A program made the position numbers and the translations under genes. Below are positions 24,472-35,895 of a DNA stretch of 64,000 nucleotides, piece after piece. Source of the stretch: Methylococcales bacterium. Lineage in GTDB: Bacteria > Pseudomonadota > Gammaproteobacteria > Methylococcales > Methylomonadaceae. The DNA lies in NCBI GenBank assembly GCA_030693155.1, contig JAUYBJ010000204.1, positions 1 to 64,000 of the forward strand, in the 5' to 3' direction. The stretch's first letter is position 1; every line of letters starts with the position of its first letter. Under the pieces are notes generated by a model. That model searched no databases, was not told the origin of the DNA, and saw only the letters and a program-made list of their open reading frames with translations.

Positions 24472-25953
24472 TTACGCGCTGGCAGCCACTGCCACTGGGT
24501 TATTTTCAGCCTTTTTCCAAGGCACTTGAACCTGTTTCCAGCAAGGGTTGTTAAGCGTCATATCCATATCGCGGGCAAAAATAGCAAAGCCGTCATAACC
24601 GTGATAAGGGCCTGAATAATCCCAAGAGTGCATTTGACGGAAAGGAATGCCCATTTTTTGGAAAATGTACTTTTCTTTAATGCCTGAACCGATTAAGTCA
24701 GGTTTGACACGTTTTACAAACTCTTCAAATTCATAGCCAGTGACATCGTCATAAATCAACGTGGCATTGCCCATTTCTTTGATAGTACGGTCGTAATCGT
24801 CGTTATGACCAAATTCATAACCGGTACCGACCACTTCCATACCTAAATCTTCATACGCACCGATAACATGACGGGGACGTAAGCCACCGACATACAACAT
24901 GACGCGTTTGCCTTGTAGACGTGGTTTGTATTTAGCGATTACAGCCTCGTATTCGGCTTTGTAACGCTCGATAACACGTTCCGCACCCTCTTGGATGGTT
25001 TCATCGAATAACGCGGCTATTTTGCGCAAGGATTCAGCAATTTTGGTTGGGCCAAAAAAGTTGTACTCAATCCAAGGAATTTTGTATTTTTCTTCCATGT
25101 GTCGGGCGATATAGTTCATCGAACGATAGCAATGGATAAGGTTTAATTTAACTTTCGGGGTTTTTTCCATTTCGGCAATCGTGCCATCCCCAGACCATTG
25201 GGCAACCACTCGTAAACCCATTTCTTCTAACAAAGTACGCGAAGCCCACGCATCACCGCCGATGTTATAGTCACCGATAACCGCTACGTCATACGGTGTG
25301 GTTTGGAAACTTTCATCACCGTCACGGTTTTCTAACACCCAGTCCCGAATCGCGTCATTAGCAATGTGATGACCTAACGATTGTGATACACCACGGAAAC
25401 CTTCACAACGCACAGGCACAACGGGTTTACCGATTTCTTTGTTGGCTTTTTTAGCGACCGCTTCAATATCGTCACCAATCAAACCAATCGGACATTCCGA
25501 TTGAATACTGATGCCTTTATTCAGCGGAAATAATTCTTCAATTTCGTGCATAATTTTGGCGAGTTTTTTATCGCCACCAAATACGATGTCTTTTTCCTGA
25601 AAATCAGAGGTAAAGTTCATCGTACCAAACGCATTGATACCTGTAGTACCGACGTAATAATTACGACGACCTGCACGCGAATACTGACCACAACCGACAG
25701 GGCCGTGAGAAATATGAATCATGTCTTTAATCGGGCCCCACACCACGCCCTTGGATCCTGCATAAGCACAGCCACGAATAGTCATGACACCAGGTAAGGA
25801 TTTACGGTTAGAGGTAATACATTTGTTTGATTTTTCTACCGATTGATCATTGACCGCTAAATGTTTAGCACGGTCTTTTTTTGCTGCATCTGGATAGACT
25901 TCAAGCACTTCTTGAATAAGGGCTTCAGTCTCTTCTCTTGTTAAAGCGGCCAT
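24472..25953 (-). CDS. nifD: Nitrogenase MoFe protein alpha chain NifD
   Basis: The alpha subunit of the MoFe protein, holding FeMo-co. P-cluster ligands C62, C88 and C154 and FeMo-co ligands C275 and H442, plus H195 of the active site, are all at A. vinelandii numbering when the ATG at 25953 is used; this ATG has an AGGAG site 7 nt upstream. The frame is open to 25992, but those 13 residues are not conserved. Product 493 aa. A C275/H442 pair and normal length mark it as molybdenum-, not V- or Fe-only, nitrogenase; no vnfG/anfG lies between D and K. Confidence 0.98.
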   Translation of the reverse strand: MAALTREETEALIQEVLEVYPDAAKKDRAKHLAVNDQSVEKSNKCITSNRKSLPGVMTIRGCAYAGSKGVVWGPIKDMIHISHGPVGCGQYSRAGRRNYYVGTTGINAFGTMNFTSDFQEKDIVFGGDKKLAKIMHEIEELFPLNKGISIQSECPIGLIGDDIEAVAKKANKEIGKPVVPVRCEGFRGVSQSLGHHIANDAIRDWVLENRDGDESFQTTPYDVAVIGDYNIGGDAWASRTLLEEMGLRVVAQWSGDGTIAEMEKTPKVKLNLIHCYRSMNYIARHMEEKYKIPWIEYNFFGPTKIAESLRKIAALFDETIQEGAERVIERYKAEYEAVIAKYKPRLQGKRVMLYVGGLRPRHVIGAYEDLGMEVVGTGYEFGHNDDYDRTIKEMGNATLIYDDVTGYEFEEFVKRVKPDLIGSGIKEKYIFQKMGIPFRQMHSWDYSGPYHGYDGFAIFARDMDMTLNNPCWKQVQVPWKKAENNPVAVAASA

Positions 25954-26012
25954 AATAATGCTCCTACTATAATGTCGTGAGTAATCCCTCACAGACAGGT
26001 TTTAGGATGGAA

Positions 26013-26043
26013 TGATAGGGTACGCAAAACGCGCACCCTATCA
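26013..26043. repeat. Hairpin between nifH and nifD
   Basis: TGATAGGGTACGC and GCGCACCCTATCA form a 13-bp stem with one mismatch and an AAAAC loop, starting 4 bp after the nifH stop. A hairpin here could stabilise nifH mRNA or attenuate nifDK. Its arms resemble the longer repeat at 3182-3244. Confidence 0.75.
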
Positions 26044-26047
26044 GTGG

Positions 26048-26932
<885 letters not shown>

Positions 26933-26972
26933 TTATCTCCTCTTGAGGACGTTGTTAGGACAACTTGAATAA

Positions 26973-26989
26973 AGCAATGGCTGTGCCAA
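26973..26989 (-). promoter_or_regulatory. Sigma-54 promoter of nifHDK
   Basis: Read on the minus strand: TTGGCACAGCCATTGCTT, a near-consensus -24/-12 element (GG and GC spaced correctly) about 45 bp upstream of the nifH start. Confidence 0.92.
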
Positions 26990-27005
26990 ACTACAAAATA
27001 AATTT

Positions 27006-27018
27006 TAAACTATTGATT
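27006..27018 (-). promoter_or_regulatory. Probable IHF-binding site
   Basis: On the minus strand AATCAATAGTTTA fits the IHF consensus WATCAANNNNTTR at every position. It lies between the NifA site and the sigma-54 promoter, the expected place for DNA bending. Confidence 0.6.
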
Positions 27019-27087
27019 TATATTAATTTTTATTTATTGTGGGTTAATAAACCAGCGTTATGTTTACAACATTTTGTGGATAGCCTT

Positions 27088-27103
27088 TGTAGGCTTAGTG
27101 ACA
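27088..27103. promoter_or_regulatory. NifA upstream activator sequence of nifH
   Basis: TGTAGGCTTAGTGACA is an exact TGT-N10-ACA site about 100 bp upstream of the -24 element. Confidence 0.85.
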
Positions 27104-27470
27104 GCGAAGAATTTATTTCCCATCACAAGAGGGGGAGATGTTGATTAAAATTACGTTTCGAATGATCATGATATTTTGGATAAGCTATTGAATATATCGC
27201 GATTATCACCAACAAAAATTCTTAACTACCCAATAAATAGTAACGCCTTTAGCGTATAACTTATTACTTGAGGTGTTTTTATTATATTGCCTTTAATTCA
27301 TTTAACAGACTAATTTTTTAGTTTATTTAAGTTAAAAATCCTTATTTTTTATTTCGTATAATATATATTATGTTAAATAAATAATAACATCTAGTTATAA
27401 GCGTTGAAAATATGACACCTCCTGTTGTTTTGGCTTTTGGAGGAAATATCCCAAAAGCCAATTTTTAAAT
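27104..27470. other. AT-rich intergenic region with a strong stem-loop
   Basis: No gene is visible. The stretch between the nif control region and the pilT-like gene is AT-rich. At 27430-27461 TTGGCTTTTGG pairs with CCAAAAGCCAA (10-base loop), followed on the plus strand by TTTTT; it may act as a terminator or insulator, although the only adjacent gene reads leftward away from the T-run side. Confidence 0.6.
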
Positions 27471-28919
27471 TTAACCAAACGTAAGTTTTGCTTCTAAATC
27501 ATTACGGGAGTCAGCATTTTTTAATGCTTCTTCCATACTGATGTGTCCTGATTTATAAAGATCATGTAGCGCATCATCAAAAGTTTTCATGCCTTTGCTG
27601 CCACTGCTTTTCATTGCTTCTTTAATCTCATTGAGCTCGCCTTTTAAAATTAAACTCGACACATGAGGCGTATTAATCATAACTTCAATTGCTACACAAC
27701 GTTTACCTTGCAAATCAGAAATTAAGCGTTGCGAAACTACGGCTTTTAAGTTGGTGGCAATATCCATAAATAATTGCCGATGTTGGACGTGTGGAAACAT
27801 ATTGATAATACGCTCCATCGCTTGGTTAGCATTGTTCGCGTGTAGTGTTGAAATACATAAATGCCCTGTGTTGGCAAGCTCCAGTGCCGCTTCCATTGTT
27901 TCTCTGTCTCGGATTTCACCAATTAAAATAACATCAGGAGCTTCGCGCAAACTAGCTTTTAATGCTTTTGCATAAGAAGCCGTATCAACACCAACTTCGC
28001 GTTGATTCATAATAGACATTATATTGGGATGAGAAAACTCTACGGGGTCTTCAATGGTTAAAATATGCCCTGCTGAATTGGAGTTACGATGATTAATCAT
28101 TGCCGCTAAAGTGGTCGATTTTCCAGAGCCTGTGCTACCGACCATCAGTAATAAACCGCGTTTTTCCATGATAAGTTCTAACAAAACTTCTGGTAAACCT
28201 AGCTGTTCAGCGGTAGGAATAACCGATGGAATCAATCGCATTACTAAACCGATAGTTTTACGCTGATAAAAAGCATTAGCTCGAAAACGTGCACTGCCAT
28301 CAGGCATCGCGATAGCAAAATCCAGATCTTTAGTAGATTGAAAATCATCAATCTGTTCTTGGGTCATAATCCCTAACGTAGCTGATTTTGTTAACTCAGG
28401 CGTTAGCAGAAACTCATCCAACTTAACAACTTTACCGAACACTTTAGCTTTAACAGGCGAGTCAACTGTTAAAAATAAATCAGAAGCACCAAGTTCAATT
28501 ATTTTTTTCAAATAAGGCATGATATTCAAATCACCTATCGGAGCCTTACCTAATACTTCAATCGGTTTATTGTCTTTAAAAAACTGTATTTCTTCGCTAG
28601 TACAGGGTCGAATAAATAACGCTAAACCCTGATCTTCTACTTCGATATGTATGTTAAAATAGTCGTTATCAGGCGAAACGTAATCAATCGTTAATTTATT
28701 TGCCGTAATCAAAGCATTTTTTTGTTTATCAGTGAGCAGACTAAAAGCAATTTGATCCGTCATCGTATCAGTCAGCTCAGCTTTTCCCAGCGGTTTATTT
28801 TCACCCGCTAAACAGAGCATAATCGGAGATCCTACTTTTAAAGACAGGTTATCAGCCTTCTTTTCCAGCAGTAATTTCAGGTAGGGTTTTAAATCTATGG
28901 TACTAACTGGCTTAAGCAT
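27471..28919 (-). CDS. PilT-like secretion/twitching ATPase with duplicated N-terminal domain
   Basis: A hexameric pilus-retraction-type ATPase. Walker A GSTGSGKST is at residues 261-269; the Asp box (ILTIEDPVEF), Walker B (DVILIGEIRDRETMEAAL) and His box (THLHAN-type STLHANNANQA) are intact. The protein is 482 aa, about 130 longer than usual PilT. The excess is a degenerate copy of the PilT N-terminal domain: residues 10-106 (DLKPYLKLLLEKKADNLSLK ...) parallel residues 131-229 (NIMPYLKKIIELGASDLFLT ...). Follows the pilU-like gene by 56 bp. Confidence 0.85.
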   Translation of the reverse strand: MLKPVSTIDLKPYLKLLLEKKADNLSLKVGSPIMLCLAGENKPLGKAELTDTMTDQIAFSLLTDKQKNALITANKLTIDYVSPDNDYFNIHIEVEDQGLALFIRPCTSEEIQFFKDNKPIEVLGKAPIGDLNIMPYLKKIIELGASDLFLTVDSPVKAKVFGKVVKLDEFLLTPELTKSATLGIMTQEQIDDFQSTKDLDFAIAMPDGSARFRANAFYQRKTIGLVMRLIPSVIPTAEQLGLPEVLLELIMEKRGLLLMVGSTGSGKSTTLAAMINHRNSNSAGHILTIEDPVEFSHPNIMSIMNQREVGVDTASYAKALKASLREAPDVILIGEIRDRETMEAALELANTGHLCISTLHANNANQAMERIINMFPHVQHRQLFMDIATNLKAVVSQRLISDLQGKRCVAIEVMINTPHVSSLILKGELNEIKEAMKSSGSKGMKTFDDALHDLYKSGHISMEEALKNADSRNDLEAKLTFG

Positions 28920-28975
28920 AATGAATAGAGAAAACTGAGTAAAAGTGACTTTAAAGGTTATGTTTGTGCAGGGCT

Positions 28976-30115
28976 TTACGGTTCATCGTCCTCGTCTTTG
29001 TCTTCTAATGCAAGCGAGCCCTGTCCTAAATCCCCGCCTTTCGCTAACTTGATTTGCAGACGTAATTCGTTGGTAGAATCTGCATTTCTCAACGCCTCTT
29101 CATAACTTATCTTACCGATGTGATACAAGTCAAATAAGGCTTGGTCAAAGGTTTGCATACCTAATTCCCGCGATTTTTTCATAATGGGCTTGATGCTGGA
29201 TGCTTCGCCTTTAGCAATTAAATCTGAAATCAACGGTGTATTTAATAAAATTTCAATCGCCGCACAACGTCCGCCATCGACTGTTTTAACCAATCGTTGC
29301 GAAATAATAGCGCGTAAATTAACGGAAATATCCTGCATTAATTTAGCGTGCGAAGATATTGGAAAAAATCCCAACACCCGATCAATTGCCTGATTAGCAT
29401 TATTCGCGTGTAAAGTAGCCATTGCCAAATGCCCGGTTTGCGCAAATTCCAATCCGAAATTCATGATTTCCGCATCACGAATTTCGCCCAGTACAATCAC
29501 ATCAGGAGCTTGCCGCAAAGTGTTATGCAGTGCAATTTCCCAACCTTTGGTATCAACACCAATTTCTCGCTGCATCATCACGCAATTTTTATGCGGATGT
29601 ACATACTCGATGGGATCTTCGATGGTAATAATATGTCCGTAACTGTGTTCATTACGATAATCTATCATTGCCGCCATTGACGTTGACTTACCTGAACCCG
29701 TACCACCTACCATGATAATCAGACCGTTTTTTGCCATTATCACGTCTTTCAATACGGTTGGCAGTCCTAATTTATCAAAATTAGGTATTTCCGCTGCAAT
29801 TACCCGCATGACCAAACCCTGACAGCCCTGTTGTACAAAGGCATTAACACGAAAACGTCCCAAATTTGGCGGAGCAATAGCAAAATTACATTCTTGCGTA
29901 GATTCAAATTCTTTAAGCTGCTTATCATTCATAATGCACTGCGTGAGTGCTTTAGCATCATTGGGCGATAACACCTGCTTCATCACAGGCATCATTTTGC
30001 CTTTGATTTTTACCGCAGGTGGAAATCCTGCGGTAATAAATAAATCAGAACCTTCCTTTTCCAACATTAATTTAAGCAACTTAATGATTAAGGACATTGC
30101 TTCATTTCTTTCCAT
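28976..30115 (-). CDS. pilU: PilU-type pilus retraction ATPase
   Basis: 379 aa, the PilU size. Walker A GGTGSGKST is at 137-145; IITIEDPIEYVH, DVIVLGEIRDAEIM and ATLHANNANQAIDR are intact. A C-terminal acidic tail (LALEDKDEDDEP) is typical of PilU. PilU assists PilT in type IV pilus retraction at the inner membrane. A second in-frame ATG six codons downstream is a possible start. Other pil genes are not in the window. Confidence 0.85.
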   Translation of the reverse strand: MERNEAMSLIIKLLKLMLEKEGSDLFITAGFPPAVKIKGKMMPVMKQVLSPNDAKALTQCIMNDKQLKEFESTQECNFAIAPPNLGRFRVNAFVQQGCQGLVMRVIAAEIPNFDKLGLPTVLKDVIMAKNGLIIMVGGTGSGKSTSMAAMIDYRNEHSYGHIITIEDPIEYVHPHKNCVMMQREIGVDTKGWEIALHNTLRQAPDVIVLGEIRDAEIMNFGLEFAQTGHLAMATLHANNANQAIDRVLGFFPISSHAKLMQDISVNLRAIISQRLVKTVDGGRCAAIEILLNTPLISDLIAKGEASSIKPIMKKSRELGMQTFDQALFDLYHIGKISYEEALRNADSTNELRLQIKLAKGGDLGQGSLALEDKDEDDEP

Positions 30116-30208
30116 TAGCGTTTCCTTTGTGTACCATGATTAATGTGTACAACTCGTAATGATAGCAATTTAGGAGCCTAAACGTGTTTTGGACTCCTTA
30201 TTATTGGC

Positions 30209-31429
30209 TCAACTGCCCTGCTCTAACTTAAATGCTGCGTGTAACGCCCTGACTGCCAGTTCTAAATATTTTTCATCGACCACCACTGAAATTTTAATTT
30301 CAGAGGTAGCAATCATACGGATGTTAATACCTTCAACAGCAAGCGTTTGAAACATGGTACTGGCAATACCTGCGTGTGAACGCATACCGACACCAACAAT
30401 GGATACCTTAACAATATTATCATCGCCCGTCACTTTTCTAGCGCCCAACGTCGCACACGTTTGTTCCAATAACGATTTAGCCCGTTGGTAATCATTGCGA
30501 TGCACGGTAAACGTAAAATCAGTGGTCGCATCATCAGCAATATTCTGCACAATCATATCGACTTCGATATTAGCATCTGCAATCGACCCTAAAATTTTAA
30601 ACGCCACACCTGGTAAATCTGGCACGCCCGTAATAGTTAATTTCGCCTCATCGCGATTAAAAGCAATGCCAGAAATTAAAGCACTTTCCATTTGTGATTC
30701 CTCGTAAGTAATGAGTGTGCCACACCCTTCTTTAAATGATGATAATACCCGCAACGCAACATTATATTTGCCTGCAAATTCAACTGAGCGGATTTGTAAG
30801 ACTTTTGAACCTAAACTGGCCATTTCCAGCATTTCTTCAAAAGTGATTCTTTCCAAACGGCGAGCTCTAGGTTCGACTCTGGGGTCAGTGGTGTAAACAC
30901 CATCGACATCGGTATAAATATGACATTCGTCTGCTTTCAATACGGCAGCTAAGGCAACAGCTGTAGTATCTGAACCGCCACGCCCTAAGGTTGTGATGTT
31001 TCCCTGTTCATCAATACCCTGAAAACCTGCCACAACCACGATTTTACCCGCATTTAAATCCGCATGAATGCGTTCATCGTCAATGCTGCGAATCCGTGCT
31101 TTCGTGTAACTGCTATCGGTTAAAATTTTGACCTGACTGCCCGTATAAGAACACGCCGCACAGCCTAATTCATGCAAAGCCATACTTAATAATGCGACTG
31201 TTACCTGCTCACCCGTAGAAATCAATACATCCATTTCCCGTTCCGTCGGATGCGCTTGCATTTCTTTTGCCAAACCGATTAAACGATTAGTTTCGCCGCT
31301 CATTGCTGACAAAACCACCACAATCTGATTGCCCAACTCATGAGCTTGTTTTACTTTTTCAGCGACGGCTTTAATGCGCTCGACATTACCAACCGATGTA
31401 CCGCCAAATTTATAGACATAAAGTGCCAT
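30209..31429 (-). CDS. lysC: Aspartate kinase
   Basis: Phosphorylates aspartate, the first step to lysine, threonine and methionine. KFGGTSVGNVERI at the N-terminus and GRGGSDTTAVALAAVL define the kinase domain (about 1-240). Two ACT domains follow (about 265-406; VSIVGVGMRSHAGIASTMFQ), consistent with lysine/threonine feedback control. The 406-aa monofunctional form is common in bacteria outside enterics. The ATG at 31429 is the only sensible start. Confidence 0.96.
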   Translation of the reverse strand: MALYVYKFGGTSVGNVERIKAVAEKVKQAHELGNQIVVVLSAMSGETNRLIGLAKEMQAHPTEREMDVLISTGEQVTVALLSMALHELGCAACSYTGSQVKILTDSSYTKARIRSIDDERIHADLNAGKIVVVAGFQGIDEQGNITTLGRGGSDTTAVALAAVLKADECHIYTDVDGVYTTDPRVEPRARRLERITFEEMLEMASLGSKVLQIRSVEFAGKYNVALRVLSSFKEGCGTLITYEESQMESALISGIAFNRDEAKLTITGVPDLPGVAFKILGSIADANIEVDMIVQNIADDATTDFTFTVHRNDYQRAKSLLEQTCATLGARKVTGDDNIVKVSIVGVGMRSHAGIASTMFQTLAVEGINIRMIATSEIKISVVVDEKYLELAVRALHAAFKLEQGS

Positions 31430-31557
31430 TTTTAAACCTGTTATCTGTTATTACTTACGTTACTGTTTTCAAGTACGCTATGGTAAAAGGTTTTTGTGTT
31501 TTGATAAACCATTAATAACAGAAGTGAATGGTTATATAAGGGTGAATTTGGCATGAA

Positions 31558-33165
31558 TTATCCATGTGGAGCAATATCGCCCATTGAATGCTCTTCCAGT
31601 GCTGACTCAATCATAGTGGTTGGTAATGATTTACTGGGCTTAATACCCATGTCTTTCAGCATTTGCGCCTGTCGAATGACATTACCATTGCCAATCGTCA
31701 ATTTTCTAAACGCATCATCATAGCTGTGTTGCGCTTGCTTAAGTCTGCCGCCTATCTTTTCAAAATCAACCACAAAACCGACCAGTTTGTCGTACAACTC
31801 CCCTCCCCGCTTGGCGATGTCCTGTGCATTGCGCGTTTGTTGTTCTTGTCGCCATAAATTAGCCACCGTGCGCACCACAAACAACAAAGTGCTAGGACTC
31901 ACCAGCAGCACATTTTTTGCCCACGCCTCTTGCCACAATTCACTGTCTTCCGTAATAGCGAGCATAAAAGCAGGTTCGACTGGCACGAACATAATGACGA
32001 AATCCAGCGATTTAAGCTGATAAAGTTCCTGATAATTTTTGCTAGACAGCCCTTTAATATGGCTACGAACCGAATCAAGATGACGTTTAAGCGCGACATT
32101 TCTGGCTAACTCACTGTCCTCATTGGCATAATCGTTATACGCCACAATCGACACCTTGGCATCAACCACTAAATGTCTGCCTTCGGGCAAATAAATAATC
32201 ACATCTGGCTGGGCGCGTGAGCCATCCTCGCGACCATGATTTTCCTGCGTTTTATAATGCTCGCCCTTATTCAATCCCGAATTTTCCAGCACCCGTTCCA
32301 GAATAAATTCGCCCCAGTTACCCTGCGTTTTCGCCTGCCCTTTCAACGCACTGGTCAGATTATGCGCATCCTGTGACATCTGCTTATTGAGCGACATCAA
32401 CTGCTTCACCTGCTCAGCCAAGGTACTGCGCTCCTTGCCTTCCTGAACATAAACCTCTTCCACCTTGCTTTGAAATTCGTGTAACTTCACTTTCAGCGGA
32501 CTTAAAATCTGATCCATATTAGACTGATTTTGTTCGGTAAAACGCTTGCTTTTTTCTTCTAAAATATCATTCGCCAATGCTTTGAACTGATCGCTCAACT
32601 GTGTTTTAGCATCATTAAGCAAAGCAATTTTTTCGCCGCTTTGGGCGCGTTCTGCATCCAATTGTGTAGTGAGTTCAGCAATTTTTGCCGTTAATTGTTG
32701 CTGATAATTGATAAGTTCCGATTTACTGGCAGTAAGACTGTCTTTTTCCTGCCCAAGCTGCTGTATGTGCGCCAATTGATGACTGATTGCCGTTTCAGAT
32801 GCACCGATTTTTTCCCGTTGATCGGCTAGAGTGTGCTTGAGTTGCGCCTGTTCAGCTTCCAGCCTATTCACTTTTTCCGCTAATTCAGGCAGATACACCA
32901 CCTGTTCCGCCAAGGTAGCACTACGATTGCTTTCTTCCTGTAGCCTAGTTTGCAGCAACTCCGCTTTTTCCCGAATCATCTTGATAACTTGTTGATTACG
33001 CGAATTTTCTTCCTGCGTCACCAACAACCGCTCATTAAGCCGCACCGCTTCCAGTTGGCTGTCATTAACTGAAGCAATACGACCACGCAATAGTAACCAT
33101 ACGGCTATCGCACCAACGGTAAATCCAATGATTAAAAATGCGAGTAGCGTTATTGGTTGTTCCAT
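31558..33165 (-). CDS. rmuC: DNA recombination protein RmuC
   Basis: A nuclease-fold protein that limits recombination at inverted repeats. An N-terminal membrane anchor (LLAFLIIGFTVGAIAVWLLL) is followed by a long coiled coil (about residues 35-210, ERLLVTQEENSRNQQVIKMI ...) and the RmuC domain (about 265-490; GQAKTQGNWGEFILERVLEN, DVIIYLPEGRHLVVDAKVSI). 535 aa is within range. RmuC's link to inverted repeats is notable given how many this genome carries. Confidence 0.93.
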   Translation of the reverse strand: MEQPITLLAFLIIGFTVGAIAVWLLLRGRIASVNDSQLEAVRLNERLLVTQEENSRNQQVIKMIREKAELLQTRLQEESNRSATLAEQVVYLPELAEKVNRLEAEQAQLKHTLADQREKIGASETAISHQLAHIQQLGQEKDSLTASKSELINYQQQLTAKIAELTTQLDAERAQSGEKIALLNDAKTQLSDQFKALANDILEEKSKRFTEQNQSNMDQILSPLKVKLHEFQSKVEEVYVQEGKERSTLAEQVKQLMSLNKQMSQDAHNLTSALKGQAKTQGNWGEFILERVLENSGLNKGEHYKTQENHGREDGSRAQPDVIIYLPEGRHLVVDAKVSIVAYNDYANEDSELARNVALKRHLDSVRSHIKGLSSKNYQELYQLKSLDFVIMFVPVEPAFMLAITEDSELWQEAWAKNVLLVSPSTLLFVVRTVANLWRQEQQTRNAQDIAKRGGELYDKLVGFVVDFEKIGGRLKQAQHSYDDAFRKLTIGNGNVIRQAQMLKDMGIKPSKSLPTTMIESALEEHSMGDIAPHG

Positions 33166-33207
33166 TATTTACCTACTGGGTTATAAATATTTATTTTTAT
33201 CGCACAT

Positions 33208-33243
33208 AAAAAAAGTGCATTGCCTGTCTCTAGCAATGCACTT
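33208..33243 (-). terminator. Rho-independent terminator of alaS
   Basis: On the minus strand, AAGTGCATTGC-(9)-GCAATGCACTT is followed by a run of T (complement of 33208-33214). It lies 18 bp past the alaS stop. Confidence 0.9.
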
Positions 33244-33260
33244 CTTCTCAATAGGAATAA

Positions 33261-35873
33261 CTACGCGCCTAATTTTTCTTGCACCCACGCAGTAACACCC
33301 GCCAACGCAGCCGCTAATGCCGCAGGATTCGTCCCGCCTGCTTGCGCTAAATCAGGTTTTCCGCCGCCTTTGCCGCCGACTTGGGTAGCGACGAAGTTGA
33401 CTAATTCGCCTGCTTTGACTTTGCCCATAGTGTCTTTAGAGACACCTGCGACTAGGCTGACTTTATCGCCGTCCACGACCGCTAATACGATAGCGCAAGT
33501 GCCGAGTTTATTTTTCAACTGGTCTGCCATGTCGCGTAATGAGGAAGCGGCGACATCGTTGAGTTTAACAGCTAACACTTTTACGCCATTAATTTCAACG
33601 GCTTGTGAAATCAGTTCATTACCTGCCGCGCTGGCGAGTTTGGCGGTTAAGCGTTCCAGTTGTTTTTCTAGGCTACGATTTTTTTCCAGCAGTTGCTCCA
33701 CTTTTCCAGCGGTTTTATCGGCGGGGCTTTTGAGTAGACTGGCGATGCTGGTTAATGCCTTATCACGCTCGGCTAACCAGTCGATACAGCCTTGACCTGT
33801 AACGGCCTCAATACGACGGACACCTGCGGCAACGCCTGTTTCACTGATAATTTTGAAACAACCAATATCCCCTGCTCTATCAACGTGGGTACCGCCGCAC
33901 AGTTCAGTTGAAAATTCGCCGATTTTTAATACTCGCACTTCCGCGCCGTATTTTTCACCGAATAACGCCATTGCACCTGCTTTTACTGCGTCATCTTTTG
34001 CCATGACTTGGGCAGAAACAGGGTTGTTTAAGCGGATTTGTTCATTCACTAACCGTTCAAGAACGGCGATTTGTTCATCGGTGACAGGTTCAAAATGCGA
34101 AAAGTCAAAACGTAAACGGTCAGGATTCACTAATGAACCTTTTTGGGTAACGTGCTCGCCTAAGGTTTGCCGTAATGCGGCATGGAGTATATGCGTGGCA
34201 GAATGGTTGAGTTCGGTGGCTTTACGCGCAGTGGCGTTGACCGTAGTAAGTGCAGTTTGCCCTGTACTTAATGCACCTGAAACCAGCTTGCCTTTGTGAA
34301 GAAATAACGTGCCGCCTTGTTTTTGCGTGTCGCTAACTTCAAACACCGCACCCGCGACGACAATTTGTCCGCTGTCGCCGACTTGTCCGCCTGATTCGGC
34401 ATAGAATGGCGTTTTATCCAACACGACTAAACCTTCTTCACCTGCATTCAAATGGTCAACCGCTTGCCCTTGTTGATACAACGCGACGATATGCGCGGTG
34501 TCGTCAAGGTGGTCATAACCTGTGAATTCGGTTTGGCTGTCGAGTTTAATGTCTTGGTGATAATCGCCGCCAAAACTACTGGCGGAACGCGCTCTGTCAC
34601 GCTGGGCGTTCATCGCGATTTCAAAACCTGCGTGGTCAACGGTCAAGTTATTTTCCCGCGCAAAATCAGCGGTTAAATCCACTGGGAAGCCGTAAGTATC
34701 ATACAGTTGGAACACCACATCACCTGAAATAACCGTGCCGTGTAACTTCGCAACACAGGCTTCCAGTATTTTCATGCCCTGCCCTAGCGTTTCGGCAAAA
34801 CGTTGTTCTTCTTTTTGTAAGACTCGTTCAACTTGCGCTTGGTTGGCTTTTAATTCAGGGAACGCTTCGCCCATTTCTTCAACTAACGGCGCGACTAATT
34901 GATAGAAAAATACTTCGTGGATACCTAAACGGTAGCCGTGACGAATGGCGCGGCGAATGATACGGCGTAATACATAACCGCGCCCTTCATTAGACGGCAT
35001 GACACCATCGGCAATCAAAAACGCACACGAGCGAATGTGGTCGGCAATCACGCGCAACGAGCTTTGATTCAAGTCGGTGGTGTTGGCTAATTTTGCCGCC
35101 GCTGTCAGTAGTTTTTGAAATAAGTCGATTTCGTAGTTGCTGTGTACGCCTTGTGAAACGGCGGCAATGCGCTCTAAGCCCATGCCTGTATCAACAGAGG
35201 GTTTGGGTAACGGTGTTAATGTGCCATCAATATCACGGTCATACTGCATGAACACCAGATTCCACACTTCAATATAACGGTCGCCGTCTTCATCGGGTGT
35301 ACCTGGCGCACCGCCTGCAATGTGTTCGCCGTGGTCGTAAAAAATTTCGGTGCAAGGCCCGCACGGGCCCGTATCACCCATTGACCAGAAATTATCTTTC
35401 GCGCCGATTTTGGATAAACGGTTTTTATCAACCCCGATGTCTTCTAGCCAGATTTGTTCGGCTTCCGCGTCTTCTTCAAACACCGTCACCCATAATTTTT
35501 CAGCGGGGATTTGCATTTCTTTGGTTAAAAAATCCCACGCAAAATGAATTGCGTCTTTTTTGAAATAATCGCCAAAGCTGAAATTGCCCAGCATTTCAAA
35601 AAAGGTGTGATGCCGTGCGGTATAGCCGACATTTTCCAAGTCATTATGCTTACCGCCCGCTCGCACACAGCGTTGGCTGGTGGTAGCTTTGGTAAAATCG
35701 CGCTGTTCACGCCCTAAAAATACGTCTTTAAACTGCACCATACCCGCATTAGTAAATAATAACGTGGGATCATTGGCAGGAATTAGTGAGCTGGAGGCTT
35801 CCACTGAATGTCCGCGTTGAGCAAAGAATTCAAGGAAAGCAGAGCGCAACTCTGCGCTAGTCATTTTTTTCAT
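33261..35873 (-). CDS. alaS: Alanyl-tRNA synthetase
   Basis: Charges tRNA-Ala and edits mischarged Ser/Gly. Class II core: [20 protein letters not shown] and [20 protein letters not shown]. The editing-domain metal ligands are in NHSATHILH and [13 protein letters not shown]; a DHHA1 C-Ala domain ends the protein ([20 protein letters not shown] ... [12 protein letters not shown]). 870 aa is full length. Lies downstream of recA-recX on the same strand, the common recA-recX-alaS order. Confidence 0.98.
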   Translation of the reverse strand: MKKMTSAELRSAFLEFFAQRGHSVEASSSLIPANDPTLLFTNAGMVQFKDVFLGREQRDFTKATTSQRCVRAGGKHNDLENVGYTARHHTFFEMLGNFSFGDYFKKDAIHFAWDFLTKEMQIPAEKLWVTVFEEDAEAEQIWLEDIGVDKNRLSKIGAKDNFWSMGDTGPCGPCTEIFYDHGEHIAGGAPGTPDEDGDRYIEVWNLVFMQYDRDIDGTLTPLPKPSVDTGMGLERIAAVSQGVHSNYEIDLFQKLLTAAAKLANTTDLNQSSLRVIADHIRSCAFLIADGVMPSNEGRGYVLRRIIRRAIRHGYRLGIHEVFFYQLVAPLVEEMGEAFPELKANQAQVERVLQKEEQRFAETLGQGMKILEACVAKLHGTVISGDVVFQLYDTYGFPVDLTADFARENNLTVDHAGFEIAMNAQRDRARSASSFGGDYHQDIKLDSQTEFTGYDHLDDTAHIVALYQQGQAVDHLNAGEEGLVVLDKTPFYAESGGQVGDSGQIVVAGAVFEVSDTQKQGGTLFLHKGKLVSGALSTGQTALTTVNATARKATELNHSATHILHAALRQTLGEHVTQKGSLVNPDRLRFDFSHFEPVTDEQIAVLERLVNEQIRLNNPVSAQVMAKDDAVKAGAMALFGEKYGAEVRVLKIGEFSTELCGGTHVDRAGDIGCFKIISETGVAAGVRRIEAVTGQGCIDWLAERDKALTSIASLLKSPADKTAGKVEQLLEKNRSLEKQLERLTAKLASAAGNELISQAVEINGVKVLAVKLNDVAASSLRDMADQLKNKLGTCAIVLAVVDGDKVSLVAGVSKDTMGKVKAGELVNFVATQVGGKGGGKPDLAQAGGTNPAALAAALAGVTAWVQEKLGA

Positions 35874-35895
35874 AAAGGTAGGTGAGGTTAGAAAC

